Assembly: GCA_052034585.1 (NCBI GenBank)
Contig: JBPOIJ010000008.1
Location: 62,001-126,000, forward strand
DNA: 64,000 nucleotides
Direction of reading: 5' to 3'
DNA from: Xiheimicrobium sp052034585
Lineage (GTDB): Bacteria > Myxococcota > Myxococcia > Myxococcales > Myxococcaceae
Within the stretch, counting starts at the first letter, position 1; every line of letters begins with the position of its first letter. Both the position numbers and the translations under genes were made by a program. Below, in pieces: positions 60,166 through 64,000 of this stretch. The notes beneath the pieces are model-generated. The model had not been told where the DNA came from. It saw only the letters and a list, made by a program, of their open reading frames with translations, and did not search any database.

Positions 60166-60394
60166 CGGGAACCCCTCGTGCTCGAATTGCCGCGACGTGA
60201 GCATGCGGCGCGGGCACTGTCGATGAAGGTCCGCTCCGGCGCTGCGTCAGTCGGGGTCTCTCCTCTTCGGTCGCGCGTCGTGCCGGCGCGGCGCCCGTCG
60301 TACTGCGCGAATGCCCATTTCCTGCCGACTCACCGAGGGTTGGGGCGCTGCATGGCGAGGGGTGCAGGCGGGCAGTACACTCGAAGCCAGCTCG

Positions 60395-61060
60395 ATGCGT
60401 CGCCTTCTCGTCACCTCCCTGCTGTGCGCGTCCGCGTCGTTCGCGGAGGAGGCGGCGTGGGAGACGGTGGTGAGCGGGCCGGTGACGGTGAAGAACCGGG
60501 CGATCGCGGGCTCTCCAATCAAGGAGGTCTGGGCCGAGGGCGAAGTGAACGCGCCCATCGTCGACGTGCAGGACGCGCTGATGAACGTGCCGCGCCTCAA
60601 GTCCTTCATGCCCTACATGCGCGACGCGCGGATCATCAAGGAGCTCCCCGAGGAGCAGAGCGTGATGGTCTACACGCTCATCGATCTGCCGATCGTCGGA
60701 AAGCGCGACTACGTGACTCAGCTCTGGCAGCCGCAGGCGGTGAAGGCGGACTGCACGGGCACCTTCGAGGCGAAGTGGGTCGCGCGACCGACGTACCTGC
60801 CCGAGCGCAATGGCGTGGTGCGGCTCAAGGTGAACGACGGCATGTGGCTGGCGACACCGAAGGACGGCGGGAAGACCTGGCTCGTGCATCGGTTCGCGGT
60901 CGACCCTGGCGGTTGGATTCCCGCGTTCGCTGCGAACATGGGCAACGAGAAGGGCGTCACCGAGACGTACAAGAACGTCGAGAAGGAAGCGCAGAAGCGA
61001 ACGAAGGAGCGGTTGGCGGCGTCCTCCACCAGCTCCACAGGTCAGGCTGGCCGGCAGTGA
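60395..61060 (+). CDS. START/SRPBCC-domain secreted protein
   Basis: The protein has 221 residues from ATG 60395, giving signal peptide MRRLLVTSLLCASASFAE. The mature part (about 25-205) has the START fold pattern: WAEGEVNAPIVDVQDALMNVPRLKSFMPYMRDARIIKEL, VMVYTLIDLPIVGKRDYVTQL and VDPGGWIPAFAANM. It is typical of bacterial lipid-binding START proteins and probably binds a hydrophobic ligand in the periplasm. The last ~25 residues are Ser/Thr/Arg-rich. The promoter region is 229 bp shared with the divergent ELWxxDGT gene. Confidence 0.85.
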   Translation: MRRLLVTSLLCASASFAEEAAWETVVSGPVTVKNRAIAGSPIKEVWAEGEVNAPIVDVQDALMNVPRLKSFMPYMRDARIIKELPEEQSVMVYTLIDLPIVGKRDYVTQLWQPQAVKADCTGTFEAKWVARPTYLPERNGVVRLKVNDGMWLATPKDGGKTWLVHRFAVDPGGWIPAFAANMGNEKGVTETYKNVEKEAQKRTKERLAASSTSSTGQAGRQ

Positions 61061-61084
61061 TCAGCCCGGCCGAGTCGACGTCGC

Positions 61085-61387
61085 TCACTGACAACACGAT
61101 GGATCGCACGAGGTGACGGCGCCGGAGTACGGGCTGTTCGGGCCCTGGCCCCAGTTGCCCTGGCTGATCCACACGCAGTCATCGCCGTCGCGTACGCACC
61201 CCTGGCACTCGGCGCTCTTGCCGCTCCCGCCCCCTCGTTGTTGCTGAAGCCCGCCCGCGATCACCACCACGCCGGAGCAGACGCAGCACATCGCCGCCAG
61301 CCCTCCGCCGACCAGCAGGCCCCAGAAGAGCGGCGTCTTGGTGAAGGGCTTGGTGGCAGCGGGCGAGGGCGGTGGGCCGGGCGTCAT
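61085..61387 (-). CDS. Small Cys-rich membrane protein
   Basis: The protein has 100 residues from ATG 61387. A Pro/Thr-rich cytoplasmic N-terminus leads to one membrane helix (LFWGLLVGGGLAAMCCVCSGVVVIAG, about 20-45) that contains CCVC. The outer part has several cysteines (ECQGCVRDGDDC, SCDPSCC at the end). I recognise no family. It converges on the START gene with a 24-bp gap and lies 52 bp beyond the stop of the Hsp70-like gene, in the same direction. Confidence 0.65.
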   Translation of the reverse strand: MTPGPPPSPAATKPFTKTPLFWGLLVGGGLAAMCCVCSGVVVIAGGLQQQRGGGSGKSAECQGCVRDGDDCVWISQGNWGQGPNSPYSGAVTSCDPSCCQ

Positions 61388-61439
61388 GCCTTCATCGTCG
61401 GCTCAGCCGCGCGGTTCGTCCGTAGTCATCTCGTCGACG

Positions 61440-64000
61440 TCAGAGGCTCAAGCCGATGGGGAGCGTGTCACCGAGGGCGCGCGCTTCATCGGCGGCGCTG
61501 AGCTGCACGATCTCGGCGACGAGCTGGCGCCAGGACGCGGGAGCGCCGAGTTGGTCGAGATGAGCGAGCACCTTCGTTCGAACGTCCTCGTCGACGTCTC
61601 TGACGCGATCGCCTGTCCGTCGAGCCAGGAGCGCGAGGGCGAAGGCGGCGGTGTCGTGCTTCTTGGGATCGAGCGAGAGGAGCAAGGCGACCCACGCTTC
61701 GGCGGTGTCTGCGCTGACGACCCGGTGCGCGGCGGTGTGGACGGGAACGCGCGCACCCAGTCGACCAAGCGCCCAGGCCCACGGACCTCCGGCGGTGTCG
61801 GGCGCGCCGAGCCGTGAGGCGATCCACGCCCCGAGCTCCGCCTTCTTTCCGACGGGCAACAGCTCGAGCGACGCGGCGCAGCGCACCATCTCCTCGAGGC
61901 CCTGCGGCTGCACGCCCTTGAGCTTCTCTTTCGGCGTGGGGAGGCCGACCGGGACTCGGCGCGCGAGGTGGGGCTCCATCACGGCGTAGAGCTGGCTCTG
62001 TGCTTGCTCGGCGAGTCCACCGGCGATGCGCCGCCAGAGCACCCAGAACTCGGCCCAGACGGCCTGTTCCTGGTGGTTGGTCACCAGCTCCTTGAAGAGG
62101 CCGAAGGTCTGCTCGCAGCGCCAGCCATCGAGCGGGTAGCCGACACCCGGCCGCAGCGAGTGGCCCAGGAGCTGGAACATCACCTTCTCGTGATCGATCG
62201 ATCGCCGGCGCTTCGAGGCGCCAGCGAACAGCGCCGTCCACAGCTCGCGGAGCACTGGGAGCCGCCAGCCCTCGCGCGGTCCCAAGATTCGCTCGAGCGT
62301 CTTGAACAGCTGCTTCACGTCTTGCGGCTTCACCGGGAGCGGCTTGGTGCCGAACACGCGCTCGACCTCGGTGGTGGCCTCGGCGAACCGCGCCGGCATC
62401 GCCTCGGTGACGGTGATGTCTTGCGACCGCGCGGCGCCACGCAGCTCGAACTCCAACCGCCAGCGCTGATCGCCAGCGACGCACGAGAGCGCCAGGGTGC
62501 CGACCTCCGAGAGCGTCGAGCGCAGGTGCACCTTCACCGTCGCGCCCTTGGTGCCCGCGAGGATGGTGTGGATCGGCGGGAGCGGCTTGAAGACCTCGTC
62601 GTCGAGCGACACCAGCGCGCCGGCGTGATCGAGCCGATCGGCCGTCGTCGAGTAGAGCTGGAACTGCACCGGCTGGCCCAAGGTGAGCTGGAACTCGCGT
62701 TCGCTCAGCTCCACCGTCGAGCCTTCCTCGAGGCCGCGTGGCACGAGGCAGACGCCTTGCTTGTGATTCGCGGCGTCGTTTCCGACGAGGGCGTAGAACG
62801 CGCGCGGAGCACCGCCGCCGATCTTCTTGCCGAGCGCCCGGCGAGCGAGCCCCGAGTACGCCGCGCCACGAGCCACCGCGAGATCGAGGGAGTCGTGCGC
62901 GAGCAAGGGAACCCGCGGCGAGGAGGGAAACAGCGCCGACACCGTGTTCACCAGCGCGTCGGAGAGGGTCGGCGAGTTGAAGACGCCGCCGTTGAGGAGG
63001 ATCGCGTCAGGCCGCGGAATCGTTCCTGACTTCGACCCGAGCGCTTTGAACCCCGCTTCGGCGTGCGCGCGCAGGAACGCCACGACGTGCCTGGTGATCG
63101 CTGGATCCTTCGCGAACGGCAGCCCGAGCTCGACGACGCCGCCTCGGGTCGCTGAGGTGGGAACCGAATCGGCGGTGACCGTGGGAAAGAAGCCTTCGAC
63201 GACCGCGCGCACGATCTCGGCGCGGGTGAGCTGCGACGACACCGTTCCACCGATGAGCTTGCTGCCCGAGGAGACGATCGAGACCGCGAACGAGTCCGGC
63301 CCGCCCTTCGTGAGCACGGCTTCCTTCGCCAGGCGCGCCTGTTGAACGGCCTGGGCCCACTGCGCGGCGTTGAAGGTGCGCCCGTCAGGGAAGAGCTTCG
63401 CCTCGAGCTGCTTGGCGAGCGCCGCGTCCATGTTGTCGCCACCGAGCAAGAGGTGATCGCCCACGGCGAGACGTTGGAGCGCGGGTCCCTCCGGCAGCAT
63501 CGCGACCTGCACCAGCGAGAAGTCGGTGGTGCCGCCGCCGACGTCGACGACCAACACCAGCCGCACGCCCTCGAGGGCCTTGCCGAGCGAGGCGCGGTGC
63601 CGCGAGGTGAAGTCGTAGAACGCGGCCTGCGGTTCCTCGAGCAGGGTCAGCCGCTGGAGATCGAAGCCGGCTTCCCTCGCCGCCTGGAGGGTGAGCGCGC
63701 GCGCGCCTTCGTCGAACGAGGCGGGGATGGTGAGAACGACGTCGTGTTGAGACATCGGCGACGCCGGGTGCGCGTGATCCCAGGCCTTCGCGATGTGCTC
63801 GAGCAGCTTCGCTTGCGCCTGCACCGGCGACATTCTCGGAACGTCGGCGCTCGTGCCCCACGGGAGGATCGCCGCCTGCCGATCGACGCCTTGGTGAATG
63901 AGCCAGCTCTTCGCCGAGCTGATCGCCCGCTGTGGAACGCGACCGGCTTGCCACCGCGCGAGCTCTCCGGTGATCGCCGTCCCGTCGTTCCACGGCATCG
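61440..64000 (-). CDS. Hsp70-superfamily (DnaK-like) protein, 5' end outside the window
   Basis: At least 853 residues are visible and the frame is open to the window edge, so the N-terminus, including the first phosphate loop (usually GIDLGTTN), is missing. The remaining ATPase part shows the second phosphate motif VVDVGGGTTDFSLVQV (about 150), LLGGDNMDAALAKQLEAKLF, and the adenosine motif ILLNGGVFNSPTL. The C-terminal ~450 residues do not look like the DnaK substrate-binding domain and contain AGTKGATVKVHLRSTLSEVG and a helical tail. This is the divergent Hsp70-like subfamily found in myxobacteria and planctomycetes, with unknown client. The gene is followed by the small Cys-rich membrane protein gene. 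Confidence 0.88.
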   Translation of the reverse strand, partial: MPWNDGTAITGELARWQAGRVPQRAISSAKSWLIHQGVDRQAAILPWGTSADVPRMSPVQAQAKLLEHIAKAWDHAHPASPMSQHDVVLTIPASFDEGARALTLQAAREAGFDLQRLTLLEEPQAAFYDFTSRHRASLGKALEGVRLVLVVDVGGGTTDFSLVQVAMLPEGPALQRLAVGDHLLLGGDNMDAALAKQLEAKLFPDGRTFNAAQWAQAVQQARLAKEAVLTKGGPDSFAVSIVSSGSKLIGGTVSSQLTRAEIVRAVVEGFFPTVTADSVPTSATRGGVVELGLPFAKDPAITRHVVAFLRAHAEAGFKALGSKSGTIPRPDAILLNGGVFNSPTLSDALVNTVSALFPSSPRVPLLAHDSLDLAVARGAAYSGLARRALGKKIGGGAPRAFYALVGNDAANHKQGVCLVPRGLEEGSTVELSEREFQLTLGQPVQFQLYSTTADRLDHAGALVSLDDEVFKPLPPIHTILAGTKGATVKVHLRSTLSEVGTLALSCVAGDQRWRLEFELRGAARSQDITVTEAMPARFAEATTEVERVFGTKPLPVKPQDVKQLFKTLERILGPREGWRLPVLRELWTALFAGASKRRRSIDHEKVMFQLLGHSLRPGVGYPLDGWRCEQTFGLFKELVTNHQEQAVWAEFWVLWRRIAGGLAEQAQSQLYAVMEPHLARRVPVGLPTPKEKLKGVQPQGLEEMVRCAASLELLPVGKKAELGAWIASRLGAPDTAGGPWAWALGRLGARVPVHTAAHRVVSADTAEAWVALLLSLDPKKHDTAAFALALLARRTGDRVRDVDEDVRTKVLAHLDQLGAPASWRQLVAEIVQLSAADEARALGDTLPIGLSL

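Overview
The window looks like a chromosomal segment of a myxobacterium (Myxococcota). The evidence is strongly GC-rich coding with G/C third positions, frequent GTG/TTG starts, and many lipoproteins and large secreted proteins. Two proteins end in a MYXO-CTERM-like Cys-hydrophobic-Arg tail. Families common in myxobacteria are present: MopE-type metal-binding motifs, ELWxxDGT repeats, a PEGA-like membrane protein and an AGPS-like ether-lipid enzyme. No rRNA, CRISPR array, insertion sequence or prophage was seen. There is one tRNA gene (CAT anticodon). The genes at both window edges are cut.

Layout. 1-3237: end of a membrane-anchored PEGA-like protein, a double-AAA ATPase and a coupled small secreted protein. 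3247-8714 (minus): an alpha-2-macroglobulin-like protein split into two coupled genes that has lost the thioester. 8817-12890: a YccF membrane protein, a Cys-rich lipoprotein, an MltD-type transglycosylase and a single-domain response regulator. 12981-17241: a DEAD-box helicase, a small beta-barrel-like protein and an alkyl-DHAP-synthase-like flavoenzyme. 17281-18374: two unrecognised small proteins; the second is amphipathic and Gly-rich and is followed by a strong terminator. 18443-23866: a coupled operon of an outer-membrane barrel, a large zinc metalloprotease lipoprotein and a cupin. 23986-24852: tandem universal stress protein. 25037-32076: two tandem paralogous Cys/Gly-rich MopE-motif lipoproteins.

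32139-37733 (minus): a small helical protein and a full-length thioester-containing alpha-2-macroglobulin. 37905-39959: tRNA, a TetR regulator, an alpha/beta hydrolase behind a perfect palindrome, and an alkyltransferase-like (ATL) DNA repair protein. 39956-44414: a coiled-coil membrane protein, a lipoprotein, a LysM-M23 peptidase, a TolB-like lipoprotein and a small membrane protein. 44479-50213: a modular peptidoglycan amidase, a lipoprotein and an M36-type metalloprotease. 50517-54941: 7Fe ferredoxin, a FliK-like C-terminal domain protein, a secreted protein, an MFS transporter, a GNAT acyltransferase and a PaaI-type thioesterase. 54948-64000: an MMPL/RND transporter, an ELWxxDGT lipoprotein, a START-like protein, a small Cys-rich membrane protein and an Hsp70-superfamily protein cut by the window end.

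The dominant theme is the cell envelope: peptidoglycan hydrolases (MltD, LysM-M23, amidase), two macroglobulin systems, secreted metalloproteases and surface lipoproteins. This fits a predatory or social soil bacterium with a large secretome. No single island of foreign DNA stands out. The best candidates for something new are the 17833-18312 amphipathic protein, the barrel/metalloprotease/cupin operon, the tandem MopE/Gly-rich paralogs and the thioester-less split macroglobulin.
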